Below, piece by piece: positions 32,871 to 41,702 of a stretch of DNA of 64,000 nt. This DNA is from Herbaspirillum sp. SJZ107 (GTDB lineage Bacteria > Pseudomonadota > Gammaproteobacteria > Burkholderiales > Burkholderiaceae_D), in the NCBI RefSeq assembly GCF_006715485.1, contig NZ_VFNH01000001.1:186001-250000 (forward strand). The letters run 5' to 3'. A program made the translations under genes and the position numbers. The notes under the pieces were generated by a model, which saw only the letters and a program-made list of their open reading frames with translations, did no database searches and had not been told where the DNA came from. Numbering within the stretch: the first letter of the stretch is position 1; the number at the start of each line of letters is the position of its first letter.

Positions 32871-35183
32871 TCAACTACGCTGAGCCACCGGCACCTCATG
32901 ATCCCCCAGCAGGATCTTGTCCGGCGTGATCGGCGTGCTGCGCAGACGCTTGCCGGTCGCATGGAAGATCGCATTCGCCACCGCCGCCGCGGTGCCGACG
33001 ATGCCGATCTCGCCGACGCCCTTGGCACCGAGCTGCTTGCTGACCACGCGGTCATCCTCGTCGACAAAGATCACATCGATGTCGTGGATATCCGCGTTGA
33101 CCGCCACATGATATTCCGCAAAGTTGTGGTTCATGAAGCGGCCCAGGCGGTGGTCGGTGAAGCTTTCCTCGTGCAGCGCCTGGCTGATGCCCCAGACCAC
33201 GCCGCCGATGATCTGGCTGGTGGCGGTCTTGGCGTTGATGATGCGGCCGGCCGCCACCGCATCGACCACGCGCGTGACGCGCACGATGCCGAGCTTTTCG
33301 TTGACGCGCACCTCGACGAACACCGCCGAGTGGACCGCGCGCACGTACTTGCGCTGCTTCAGCATCTGCGGGGTCATCAGGAATTTTTCCTCGACCCTGT
33401 CCTTGCCGGCCTGGGCCAGCAGGGCGGACAGCTCGATGCCGTTGTCCGGCTGGCCGCGCAGGTGGATCTTGCCGTCGTTGAACTCGACGTCTTTGGCCTT
33501 CATGCCTTTGAAGATCGAATCCTTCTGCGACTGCGCCATCTTCAGCAGCGTGGCCTTGAGCTTGTCGCAGGCGCCATGCACGCCGCCGCCGACGGTGGCC
33601 ATGTGCGAGGAACCGCCTTCGATCGGCGCCAGCGGCAGGGTGGAGTCACCCAGCTGGAAGGTCACGCGTTCGAGCGGCAGGCCGAGCTGTTCGGCGGCGA
33701 CCATCGCCATCACGGTGTACGTCCCGGTGCCGATGTCGGATGCCGCGCTGGACACCACCAGGCGGCCGTCGGCATGCAGCACCGCCGAGACGCGCGCCAC
33801 CATCACCAGGGAATCCCAGATGCCGCTCGCCATGCCCCAGCCGATCAGCTCCTCGCCGTCGCGCATCGAGCGCGGCTCGAGCGGGCGGTCTTTCCAGCCG
33901 AAGCGTTCCGCGCCCTGCAGGTAGCACTGGCGCAGTTCCTTGGTCGAGTAGGGCTTGTCGTCGAGCGGATTCACCTCGGCGTAGTTCTTGAGGCGGAATG
34001 CGAGCGGGTCCATCTTGAGTTGGTACGCCATCTCGTCCATCGCCACTTCGAGCGCGTGCACGCCGTGGGCCGCGCCCGGCGCGCGCATGTCGATCGGGCT
34101 GTGGCGGTCCTGGCCGATCACCTTGTAGTCCAGCTTGATGTTGTCGCAGGCGTACAGCTGGCCGGACCAGTTGACGATCACTTCGACGTAATCCTCGAGA
34201 CGCGAGGTTTCCTGCAGCGCTTCGTGCCAGATCGCCTGCAGCTTGCCGTCCGGCGTGGCGCCCAGCTTGACCTTCTGCCAGGTCTCGGGACGGTGGCCGA
34301 AGCTGAACATCTGCTGGCGCGTGAGGACCACCCGCACCGAGCGCTTCAGCTTGAGTGCCGCCATCACCGCCAGCGGCAGCTGGTATTGCGGACGCAGGCC
34401 GGAGCCGAAGGCGCCGCCCACGTAGGGGTTGCGTACCGTGACCTTGTCCTTGGACAGGCCGAAGGCATGCGACACGTACCAGCGGCAGTTCTGCGAACTC
34501 TGGTTCTTGTCGTAGATGGTCAGGTGGCCGTCTTCGCCGTAGACCACGGTGGAGGCGAACATCTCCATCGGGTTGTGGTGCTCGACGCCGTGGTAGAACT
34601 CGGATTCGATCTTGACCGGCGCCGCGTCCCAGGCCTTTTCGCCGTCGCCCTTCGAGCTTGGCGGCGTGAAGCCGGCCTTCAGCGGGCGCGGCTTGTAGGC
34701 CTTGTTCAGGCTGTCCAGCAGGTTGGTGTCGTGCTCTTCGATGTCGTAGGTGGCTTTCACCAGGGCTGCGGCATGGCGCGCCGCCTCGAAGGTCTCGCCG
34801 ATCACCAGCGCGATCGGCTGGCCGCTGTAGAAGATGCGGTCGCTGAACAGCGGGCGGAAGGGCGAGCCGGCCGGTGCCGTCATGTCCTTGAAGGCCAGGT
34901 CGTTGGAGCGCATCTTGGGCCGGTTCTCGTGCGTGATCACGTCGATCACGCCGGGGGCGGCCAGGGCCGCACTGGTGTCGATGCTCTTGATGCGGCCTTT
35001 CGTCGCGGTGCCGCTGACGACCACGCCGTAGGCCAGGTCGGGCGCCGCGTGTTCGGCCGCATACCGGGCGGCGCCGGTCACCTTGGCGTGGCCGTCCACG
35101 CGCGACACGGCCATGCCGGTGCGTACGCGGCCGGTGCCCTCGGGCGCGACCGGAGTGCGCAGTTCGGGAATCAGGTCGGTCAT
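32871..35183 (-). CDS. paoC: Molybdopterin large subunit of PaoABC-type aldehyde oxidoreductase
   Basis: Start at 35183 (MTDLIPELRTPVAPEG, 770 aa) with GAGAGG upstream; the ATG overlaps the preceding FAD gene by four bases. It has the xanthine-dehydrogenase-family Mo-subunit pattern: VDGHAKVTGAARYAAE, GVEHHNPMEMFAS, GGAFGSGLRPQYQ, MRAPGAAHGVHALE, DIGTGTYTVMA, GGSSHMATVGGGVHGAC and KGVGEIGIVGTAAAV with the catalytic Glu. It oxidises aldehydes to acids with water, passing electrons to the Fe-S and FAD subunits. The three-gene order matches E. coli paoABC (yagTSR). No paoD-like chaperone gene follows in this window. Confidence 0.88.
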   Translation of the reverse strand: MTDLIPELRTPVAPEGTGRVRTGMAVSRVDGHAKVTGAARYAAEHAAPDLAYGVVVSGTATKGRIKSIDTSAALAAPGVIDVITHENRPKMRSNDLAFKDMTAPAGSPFRPLFSDRIFYSGQPIALVIGETFEAARHAAALVKATYDIEEHDTNLLDSLNKAYKPRPLKAGFTPPSSKGDGEKAWDAAPVKIESEFYHGVEHHNPMEMFASTVVYGEDGHLTIYDKNQSSQNCRWYVSHAFGLSKDKVTVRNPYVGGAFGSGLRPQYQLPLAVMAALKLKRSVRVVLTRQQMFSFGHRPETWQKVKLGATPDGKLQAIWHEALQETSRLEDYVEVIVNWSGQLYACDNIKLDYKVIGQDRHSPIDMRAPGAAHGVHALEVAMDEMAYQLKMDPLAFRLKNYAEVNPLDDKPYSTKELRQCYLQGAERFGWKDRPLEPRSMRDGEELIGWGMASGIWDSLVMVARVSAVLHADGRLVVSSAASDIGTGTYTVMAMVAAEQLGLPLERVTFQLGDSTLPLAPIEGGSSHMATVGGGVHGACDKLKATLLKMAQSQKDSIFKGMKAKDVEFNDGKIHLRGQPDNGIELSALLAQAGKDRVEEKFLMTPQMLKQRKYVRAVHSAVFVEVRVNEKLGIVRVTRVVDAVAAGRIINAKTATSQIIGGVVWGISQALHEESFTDHRLGRFMNHNFAEYHVAVNADIHDIDVIFVDEDDRVVSKQLGAKGVGEIGIVGTAAAVANAIFHATGKRLRSTPITPDKILLGDHEVPVAQRS

Positions 35184-36199
35184 TCTGTACCTCTCTTTGC
35201 AAACTCGGTGCCGCGCACGGCGGTGTTCAAGGCCTGCACGATGGCGTTCTTCGCCAGCGTCAGCTTGAAGGCGTTCTGGCCATAGCCGCGCGCACCCTGC
35301 AGGATGCGGTCGGCGGCCGCTTCGAAGGCGGCGTCGCCGGCGGTCTTGCCGACCAGCTGCTGTTCCGCTTCCTCCACGCGCCACGGCTTGTGGGCGACGC
35401 CGCCGAGGGCGATGCGGGCGGCGCGGATGGTGCCGCCGTCCAGGTCGAGCGCGGCGGCGACCGACACCAGCGCGAACGCATACGACAGGCGGTCGCGCAC
35501 CTTGACGTAGGCCGAGTGATCGACGAAGCGCGCCGCGTCGGGCAGCGTGATGTAGGTGATCAGCTCGCCCGGCTGCAGGTTGGTGTCGATGTGCGGCGTG
35601 TCGCCGGGCAGGCGGTGGAACTCGGCGAACGGGATCGCGCGTTCGCCGCCGTTGCTTGACCTCACGTGCACCGTGGCGTCGAGCGCGCGCAGTGCCACGC
35701 ACATGTCGGACGGGTGGGTGGCGATGCATTGCTCGCTGGTGCCGAGGATGGCCAGCTGGCGGTTGATGCCGTTCTTGGCCGGGCAGCCGGTGCCGGGTTC
35801 GCGCTTGTTGCAGGGCGTGCCGACGTCGTAGAAGTAGACGCAGCGGGTGCGCTGCAGCAGGTTGCCGCCGTTGCTCGCCATGTTGCGCAGCTGCGGCGAG
35901 GCAGCGGCCAGCATGGCGGCCGACAGCAGCGGGTAGCGGCTGCGCACCGTGTCGTGGTAGGCGGTGGCGGCATTGCGCGCCAGCGCGCCGAGGCGCAGGC
36001 CGCCTTCGTGTTCTTCGATCACGTCGAGGCCCGCATGTTCGAGCGGGTTGATGTCGACCAGGCTGGAAGGCGTCATCACGCCTTCCTTCATCAGGTCGAG
36101 CAGGTTGGTGCCGCCGGCAACCGGGCGCGCGCCATCCGGCGCGAGCAGGGGCAGGGCGGCATCGATGTTCTGGGCTTGGGCAAAGGCGAATGGATTCAT
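35180..36199 (-). CDS. paoB: FAD subunit of PaoABC-type aldehyde oxidoreductase
   Basis: Start at 36199 (MNPFAFAQAQNID, 339 aa), overlapping the Fe-S gene by four bases. FAD-binding motifs are RPVAGGTNLLDLMK and SNGGNLLQRTRC. It keeps the Cys-rich insert found in PaoB (CVYFYDVGTPCNKREPGTGC and SEQCIATHPSDMC) that in E. coli holds an extra [4Fe-4S] cluster. That insert separates Pao from ordinary xanthine dehydrogenase. It carries electrons from the [2Fe-2S] subunit to an acceptor. Confidence 0.88.
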   Translation of the reverse strand: MNPFAFAQAQNIDAALPLLAPDGARPVAGGTNLLDLMKEGVMTPSSLVDINPLEHAGLDVIEEHEGGLRLGALARNAATAYHDTVRSRYPLLSAAMLAAASPQLRNMASNGGNLLQRTRCVYFYDVGTPCNKREPGTGCPAKNGINRQLAILGTSEQCIATHPSDMCVALRALDATVHVRSSNGGERAIPFAEFHRLPGDTPHIDTNLQPGELITYITLPDAARFVDHSAYVKVRDRLSYAFALVSVAAALDLDGGTIRAARIALGGVAHKPWRVEEAEQQLVGKTAGDAAFEAAADRILQGARGYGQNAFKLTLAKNAIVQALNTAVRGTEFAKRGTE

Positions 36200-36732
36200 A
36201 CGAGCACCGGTCCGGTTGTCAATCCATCGGCACCGGACGCTGCGCCCGGCTTGCCTTCTTCGATCCCCATCACCTTGCATACGGCCTGGCGGATCTGCGG
36301 GTAGGCGCCGCAGCGGCACAGGTTGCCGCTCATCAGTTCGCGCACGTCGTCGACGGTTTTCGCCTGGCCTTCGGCGATCAGGCCGGCGGCCGAACAGATC
36401 TGCCCCGGCGTACAGTAACCGCACTGGAAGGCATCCTGTTCGATGAAGGCCTGCTGCAGCGGATGCAGCTCGTCGCCTTTCGCCATGCCTTCGATCGTGG
36501 TGACTTCATGCCCGTTCTGCATGACGGCCAAGGTCAGGCAGGAATTCACGCGCTTGCCGTCGACCAGCACGGTGCAGGCGCCGCACTGTCCGTGGTCGCA
36601 GCCTTTCTTGGTGCCGGTCAATCCGGCCCGTTCGCGCAGCAGGTCGAGCAGGGTGACCCAGGATTCGACTTCGAAATCCCGGTCCTGGTCGTTGATGCGC
36701 AGCCGGATGGGGTACTGCTGGTAGAGGTCCAT
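36196..36732 (-). CDS. paoA: [2Fe-2S] subunit of PaoABC-type aldehyde oxidoreductase
   Basis: 178 residues. First cluster in GCDHGQCGACTVLVDG (plant ferredoxin type) and second in CGYCTPGQIC with SGNLCRCGAYP. AAAGGAC precedes the ATG. E. coli PaoA has a long Tat signal and is periplasmic; here no Tat signal is seen and the chain begins close to the domain, so the enzyme should be cytosolic, or exported by another route. First gene of the operon. Confidence 0.88.
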   Translation of the reverse strand: MDLYQQYPIRLRINDQDRDFEVESWVTLLDLLRERAGLTGTKKGCDHGQCGACTVLVDGKRVNSCLTLAVMQNGHEVTTIEGMAKGDELHPLQQAFIEQDAFQCGYCTPGQICSAAGLIAEGQAKTVDDVRELMSGNLCRCGAYPQIRQAVCKVMGIEEGKPGAASGADGLTTGPVLV

Positions 36733-37166
36733 GGCCGTCCTTTCATGAGCGAAGCCTCTACCTTACGAGGCAGAGGCGCGCTGGACGGTTAAATGACACA
36801 CATAATGAAAAGACAACTCAAAGTCGGACGCTGTGGTACCAGCGCGACACAAGCCTCACTCTTTTGTAGCCAGGTAATGTATTGGCGTCACAATGGATAC
36901 CAGACAGCCAGCTACAGGGAAAGGCTGCATAAACCGTGAATGCAGCCTGATTATTTCGTTGTAGAATCACAAAAGTTTTTATTGGTAATCAAATATTTCT
37001 ATAGGGTAATAATTGTGGTGGCAATGCACTATACACCCGAGTTCGGCTAAAATCGGGCACATCCAGCTGTGCTTTGCGCCGACACCACCGCGCCCTCGCT
37101 ACCCCAGCTTTCATCCGGCCCCAACGCTGCCGGTTCTTTCTTCGCCCACCGCGGCAAGGATTGTTA
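36733..37166. other. Divergent intergenic region between pao operon and GGDEF gene
   Basis: About 430 bases, more AT-rich in its middle. It should hold the promoters of both neighbours. One hairpin stands out at 36922-36948 (9-bp stem AGGCTGCAT, 9-base loop, then GATTATTT), possibly a terminator facing right or an operator. No gene was found. Confidence 0.45.
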
Positions 37167-39065
37167 ATGCTCAGCCAACAAGAACTCGCAGAACAAGAAC
37201 GCATCTCGGCATTGCATCGCCTGAACGTCCTCGATACCCCCGGGGAAGAACGCTTCGACCGTTTTACACGCCTGGCGGCGGCCGCCTTCGGCGTGCCGAT
37301 CGCGCTCGTCTCGCTGGTCGACACAGACCGCCAGTGGTTCAAGTCCTGCATCGGCATCGACTCGCCCGGGACGCCGCGCTCGGTCGCCTTCTGCAGCCAC
37401 GCCGTGGCGCTGGACGACATGCTGGTGGTGCCGGATACCCAGCTCGACGAGCGCTTTGCCGCCAATCCGCTGGTGACCGGCGCCCCCCACGTGCGTTTCT
37501 ACGCCGGCCAGCCGGTACGCAGCCTGGATGGCCAGCCGCTCGGCACCCTGTGCATCGTCGATACCCGTCCGCGCATGCTGGACGACGCCGGCCGGCGCAT
37601 GCTGCGCGACCTGGCCCAGCTGGTGCAGGATGAACTGAACCGCAGCGTGCTGGTGGCCGCGCGCGACGCCGCCCGGCATGAGCTGATCGAACTGAATGCG
37701 CGGCTGGAACGCCGCGTCGAAGAGCGCACGCGCGAGCTGCACGAGAAGAATCACGCGCTCGAGCAGGAAATGCAGCAGCGCCAGGCTGCCAGACAGGCGC
37801 TGCGCCAGAAGCAGGCCTTGCTGGATGCGGTGCTGGAATCGGTGGACGTCGGCGTGCTCGCCTGCGATGCGGACGGCAAGCTGAGCGTGTGCAACCGCGC
37901 AGCGCGCGAGTTCCAGGAACTCGACGGCGTGGCCAGCATCGACCGCGCCGCCCACTACGCGCTGTACCGCGACGATGGCGTGACGCCGCTGGGCGCCGAC
38001 GAACTGCCGCTGGAACGTGCATTATTGGGCGAGCGGATCCAGGATATGCCGATAGTGGTGGGCGGCAGCAGCGCCGCGCCGCGCCGCGTGCTGGCCAGCG
38101 GCCGTCCTCTGAAAGGCCTCGGCGGCGAAACGCTGGGCGCCGTGGTCGCCCTGAAGGACGTCAGCGAGCTGTATGCCTCGCGCACGCTGGCGCTCGAAAG
38201 CGAGGAACGCCTGCGCACCATCGCCGACAACGTGCCGGCCCTGATCGCCTACCTCGACACCGGCCTGCGCTACCGCTTCGCCAACGACCGCTACCGCGAG
38301 TGGTTCGGCGTGCGCTGCGACACCATGGTCGGCAAGACCGTGCCTGAAGCAATGGGCGAGGCCTTTTATGCGCCGCGCCGGGCGGCGCTGGAGCGCTGCC
38401 TATCCGGCCACGGCTCCTATCTCGAGATCGAAGAAGAGCGGCGCGGCCGCAAGCGCGTGATCAGCACGACCTACCTGCCGCACCTGCGCGATGGCAAGGT
38501 GCAGGGCATCTACGTGCTCTCGACCGACGCCACCTCGTCGCGCGAATACGAGCGCCAGCTGCATGCACTGGCCCATTCCGACCACCTGACCGGCCTGCCC
38601 AACCGCCGCAGCTACGAAGAACGCCTGGTGCAGGCGATCGCGCGCGCGCGCCGCGGCGCCATGCCGCTGGCCCTGGCCTACCTCGACGTCGATCACTTCA
38701 AGCAGATCAACGACAGCCTCGGCCATGCCGGCGGCGACGCCGTGCTGCGTGAATTCGGCCGCCGCCTGAATGCCGCCGTGCGCGTCACCGACACCGTGGC
38801 GCGCCTGGCCGGCGACGAATTCGTGATCGTGCTCGAGCAGGTCGGCTCGCCGCTCGAATGCCGCCGCATCGGCGACAAGCTGCTGGAAGCGATGCAGGCG
38901 CCGTTCGAGATCGAGGGCAAGCAGCTGCCGGTTACGGCCAGCATCGGCTTCGCCTGGAGCGCCCACCCGGAGCAGGCCACGCTGGCGCACGGCGCGGACG
39001 CCGCCCTGTATGCGGCGAAGCGCGCCGGCCGCAACACCGCGTCGGTGCAGGTGGCCGGACACTGA
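37167..39065 (+). CDS. GAF-PAS-PAS-GGDEF diguanylate cyclase
   Basis: Start at 37167 (MLSQQELAEQERISAL, 632 aa) with AAGGA 7 bases upstream. GAF at ~25-160 (FGVPIALVSLVDTDRQWFKS, FCSHAV, YAGQPVRSLDGQPLGTLCIVD), coiled coil ~165-220, PAS ~220-335, PAS ~345-460, GGDEF ~470-630. The active motif is AGDEF (548-552), a tolerated variant, with I-site RVTD (539-542) for product inhibition, plus DHLTGLPNRR and DVDHFKQINDSLGHAGGD. No membrane segment, so it is cytosolic. The GAF type is that seen in bacterial sensors that begin with LNVLDTPGEERFDR. It should make c-di-GMP in answer to an unknown cytosolic signal. Confidence 0.85.
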   Translation: MLSQQELAEQERISALHRLNVLDTPGEERFDRFTRLAAAAFGVPIALVSLVDTDRQWFKSCIGIDSPGTPRSVAFCSHAVALDDMLVVPDTQLDERFAANPLVTGAPHVRFYAGQPVRSLDGQPLGTLCIVDTRPRMLDDAGRRMLRDLAQLVQDELNRSVLVAARDAARHELIELNARLERRVEERTRELHEKNHALEQEMQQRQAARQALRQKQALLDAVLESVDVGVLACDADGKLSVCNRAAREFQELDGVASIDRAAHYALYRDDGVTPLGADELPLERALLGERIQDMPIVVGGSSAAPRRVLASGRPLKGLGGETLGAVVALKDVSELYASRTLALESEERLRTIADNVPALIAYLDTGLRYRFANDRYREWFGVRCDTMVGKTVPEAMGEAFYAPRRAALERCLSGHGSYLEIEEERRGRKRVISTTYLPHLRDGKVQGIYVLSTDATSSREYERQLHALAHSDHLTGLPNRRSYEERLVQAIARARRGAMPLALAYLDVDHFKQINDSLGHAGGDAVLREFGRRLNAAVRVTDTVARLAGDEFVIVLEQVGSPLECRRIGDKLLEAMQAPFEIEGKQLPVTASIGFAWSAHPEQATLAHGADAALYAAKRAGRNTASVQVAGH

Positions 39066-39078
39066 TTAACGTAAAGTA

Positions 39079-39120
39079 GCGCAGTTGCTCAGGGCGCCGA
39101 GGCGCCTTGAGCAGCTGCGC
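39079..39120. terminator. Long near-perfect hairpin overlapping the end of the TPR hydrolase gene
   Basis: Two 20-base arms match in 18 positions with a 2-base loop. The minus-strand gene's stop (39089-39091) and last codons lie in the stem. It separates two convergent genes; a weakly T-rich stretch follows on the minus strand. Confidence 0.6.
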
Positions 39121-40678
39121 CGTGTTCCTTCACATACCGGATCGCGTCGAGGTTGTTCGGATCGAGTTCGAGCACGCGGCGGTAGCTGGCCAGCGCTTCC
39201 TGTGCCTGGCCGGTCTTGGCCTGCATCTCGCCCAGGCCGTCGTACATGATGCTCTGGTTCGGATACAGGTGGGCGCCGAGGCGGAAGATCTCGCGCGCCT
39301 GCGCCGGACGTTCGATCCGGGCCAGTTGCACGCCCCAGCCGATCAGCGCACTCTCTTCCAGCTTGAACGCCGGGTTCTGTGCGACGAAGCGCGCGTATTC
39401 CGGAATCGCCTTGTCGAAGCCGGCGGCCGCCAGGCTGCGCACGAAGCTTTCCTGCGTCGGCGGCATGCTGCCCTTGTGGCGCCGGATGTCGGTGAGCATC
39501 GTGTGCGCCGGCACCCCGTTGGCCGCCGGGGTATTGTTGAGGAAGGCGAGGCCGCTGCTGTCGCCCTTCAGGTAGGCATCCAGGAAGCGCAGCGTGTAGC
39601 GCGCGGCCCAGCTGTGCTGCAGGTTGATTTCGTCGCGGCTGTAGTCGCCGAAATCGCTGAACTCCTTGTCCGGCATCATGCGCAAGGCATACGAGGCAAA
39701 GTCCGGATGCTTCATCGGCAGCATCGACACGATGTACACGTCCGAATAGGTCATCTCGTTCATGAACGAATAATCGGTGCGCATGTTCTCCGAGCGGTTC
39801 AGGGCTTCCATCGTCTTCGGGCGCGCGCCCACGAACAGCATCGGCAGCGCCACCCGCGCCGGCGTCACGTAGCGCGCCGACTCCTTGCCGCCGTCGACCA
39901 GCTTCGGAAAGCTGCGGATCGACCCGTCCAGGCTGACCAGCGCCTTGATGCGCGCATCCCTGGCTGCGGCGAACACGTTCGCGAGGCCGCCCCAGCTGAA
40001 GCCCACCGCCGCCACCCTGACGGTATCGGCTTGCGGCAGGGTCGCCGCGTAGCCGATCAGGAAGGAGATGTCCGCAGCCTGCGCTTCCAGGCCCGCGATG
40101 TCGGTCGTCATCGCGCGTGTGTGCGCCCCCAGCGAAGGGCTGGACAGCACGATGTAGCCGTGGCTGGCCAGCAGTTCGCACAAATCGGTGTTTTCGATGG
40201 CGTAGGCGGAGTAGCTCGGCGCATAGATCACCACCGGGAATTTGCCGCCTTCGGCACGCGCATCGCGCACCGCCAGCTGCGCCCGGGCGATGTCGCGCAG
40301 CAGCGCCTCGCGGTGGCCGTTGGTGTTGCCCTCGATGCGTTCGGCGGTCATGCGCTTGATGTCCGCCGGGCTGCGCGTGAACTCGTCTTCGCTCGGCACC
40401 GTGTCCAGGTAGTCGCGGTAGGTGACCGGCTTGCCGCCGCGCGCCGCCGGGTACCAGACCAGCGTCTGGACCGGGCGCGCGCGCTCGCCCTTCACCGGTT
40501 CGCCGGTGGCCAGGTCGATCTCGGCCTTGTAGCTGCGCGTGCGGTCGTACTGCTGGATGACCTTGAACCCGACCGCATGCGGGCCGGGCGGGGCGGAGAA
40601 GGTGAAGCCGTCGGCGGCATTGGCGGCGCCGGTGGCGGCGAGGAACAGGCAGGCGATGACGAGTTTTGGAAGGCGCAT
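39089..40678 (-). CDS. Secreted alpha/beta hydrolase (dienelactone-hydrolase-like) with C-terminal TPR region
   Basis: Start at 40678 (MRLPKLVIACLFLAATGAANAAD, signal peptide; 529 aa). The hydrolase part has VWYPAARGGKP, KFPVVIYAPSYSAYAIEN, nucleophile elbow VGFSWGGLAN, VSLDGSI and LPMLFVGARP. The catalytic His is not obvious. Residues ~430-525 form TPR-like helices (ALIGWGVQLARIERPAQAREIFRLG, MYDGLGEMQAKTGQAQEALASYRRVLELDPNN). The fusion points to a periplasmic or cell-surface enzyme with a protein-binding tail. Its function is unknown. It begins 155 bases after the porin-like gene on the same strand. Confidence 0.7.
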   Translation of the reverse strand: MRLPKLVIACLFLAATGAANAADGFTFSAPPGPHAVGFKVIQQYDRTRSYKAEIDLATGEPVKGERARPVQTLVWYPAARGGKPVTYRDYLDTVPSEDEFTRSPADIKRMTAERIEGNTNGHREALLRDIARAQLAVRDARAEGGKFPVVIYAPSYSAYAIENTDLCELLASHGYIVLSSPSLGAHTRAMTTDIAGLEAQAADISFLIGYAATLPQADTVRVAAVGFSWGGLANVFAAARDARIKALVSLDGSIRSFPKLVDGGKESARYVTPARVALPMLFVGARPKTMEALNRSENMRTDYSFMNEMTYSDVYIVSMLPMKHPDFASYALRMMPDKEFSDFGDYSRDEINLQHSWAARYTLRFLDAYLKGDSSGLAFLNNTPAANGVPAHTMLTDIRRHKGSMPPTQESFVRSLAAAGFDKAIPEYARFVAQNPAFKLEESALIGWGVQLARIERPAQAREIFRLGAHLYPNQSIMYDGLGEMQAKTGQAQEALASYRRVLELDPNNLDAIRYVKEHGAAAQGASAP

Positions 40679-40783
40679 GGTCGATGGTCTCGGTGGATGA
40701 CAGGTGTTTGCAAACAGATATTGCAAGACCTGTGCCATGCTCCAAGTCATTGATTCCCAAGGCTTCCTGCCTGGCTCGCACAG

Positions 40784-40826
40784 TGTCCGCGCTGTCCGCT
40801 CGCGGTGACCACGGACAGCGCGGACA
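40784..40826. repeat. 15-bp perfect inverted repeat after the TorF-like gene
   Basis: TGTCCGCGCTGTCCG and its exact complement, 13-base spacer, starting 6 bases after the porin stop on the minus strand. It is a likely transcription end or RNA-stabilising stem; no T-tract. Confidence 0.6.
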
Positions 40827-40832
40827 GGCCGT

Positions 40833-41627
40833 TCAGAAGGTCCGTACCACGCCCAGCACCAGCGCCTTGCGGCCCAGGAACTTGCCGTTCGCGGCCGAGG
40901 TGTAGGCCGCTTCGGCGGCGTTGGTGCCGGCCGCCGCCAGGGTCACCGTGGTCGGGCCCCAGGCCTTGCTGACGCCGGCCTTCCAGTCGGTGTAGCTGGC
41001 GTTCAGGCTGTGCTGCACGTGCTGGCGCCCGGCGTGCAGGATCACGGTGAAGCCGTTGCCGGCATCCAGGTTGGCGCCCAGGTCCACGTAGCTGCTGTAG
41101 CGGCTGTCGAGGAAGCCGAACAGGTTGGTCAGCGCATTCGCGTATTTAATATAGTAGGGACCATAGCCCAGCTGGCCATACACCTCGCCGGTATTGCCGT
41201 TGACGTAGCCCGGGACGTCGCCCAGGCCGTTGCCCGGATAGACGTAGCCGAGCACGCCGACGTCGTAGCTGACGCCGTTGTCGAGGGTGCCGCGCTTGCC
41301 GCCATAGACGTCGACTTCGACGTGGCCGCCGCCGCCGGCATCCCTGGCCCAAGTGATGCTGGACAGCCAGGTTCCCGCATACCAGCCGCTGGCCGGGTCG
41401 GTCCAGTCGGCGCCGCCCTGCAGGGCTGGGTGCAGGCGGGTCTGCGAGATGCCGCGGTAGCGGTAATCCGAGATCAGGCCCAGGTTCCAGGCGACCGAGG
41501 CAGGGGCCGGGGCGGCTTCGGCGGCCGGCGTGGTGCCGGCACCGGCGCCGGTCGGTGCCGGACTGGCTTCCTGCGCGAAAGCGGGGCAGGCAAGGACGAA
41601 CAGGGTGGTGGCGATGAGGTGTTTCAT
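40833..41627 (-). CDS. TorF-family putative porin
   Basis: 264 residues with a signal peptide (LIATTLFVLACPAFAQ) and an Ala/Pro-rich linker. NLGLISDYRYRGISQT followed by HPALQGGADW is the clear start of the TorF/Gcw_chp family of outer-membrane barrels. The chain ends VLGVVRTF with C-terminal Phe. Substrate unknown. It is placed 75 bases downstream of kdpE on the same strand, so it could be read by run-on from the kdp operon. Confidence 0.85.
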   Translation of the reverse strand: MKHLIATTLFVLACPAFAQEASPAPTGAGAGTTPAAEAAPAPASVAWNLGLISDYRYRGISQTRLHPALQGGADWTDPASGWYAGTWLSSITWARDAGGGGHVEVDVYGGKRGTLDNGVSYDVGVLGYVYPGNGLGDVPGYVNGNTGEVYGQLGYGPYYIKYANALTNLFGFLDSRYSSYVDLGANLDAGNGFTVILHAGRQHVQHSLNASYTDWKAGVSKAWGPTTVTLAAAGTNAAEAAYTSAANGKFLGRKALVLGVVRTF

Positions 41628-41702
41628 GGTGTTTTCTCTTTCTTAGGGATGAGCCGGTCCCGCGCCTCGCGGCGCAACCGGTTTTTGACTGCTTGGGTAA
41701 AT

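Noticed and set aside
32719..32874. Longer N-terminus for the HExxH protein
   Set aside because: It would start at TTG within the operon-end hairpin region; part of the extension looks protein-like, so this is not fully settled.
37074..37166. Earlier start of the GAF-GGDEF gene
   Set aside because: The extra 31 residues are Arg/Pro-rich and not protein-like; AAGGA and the conserved LNVLDTPGEERFD region support 37167.
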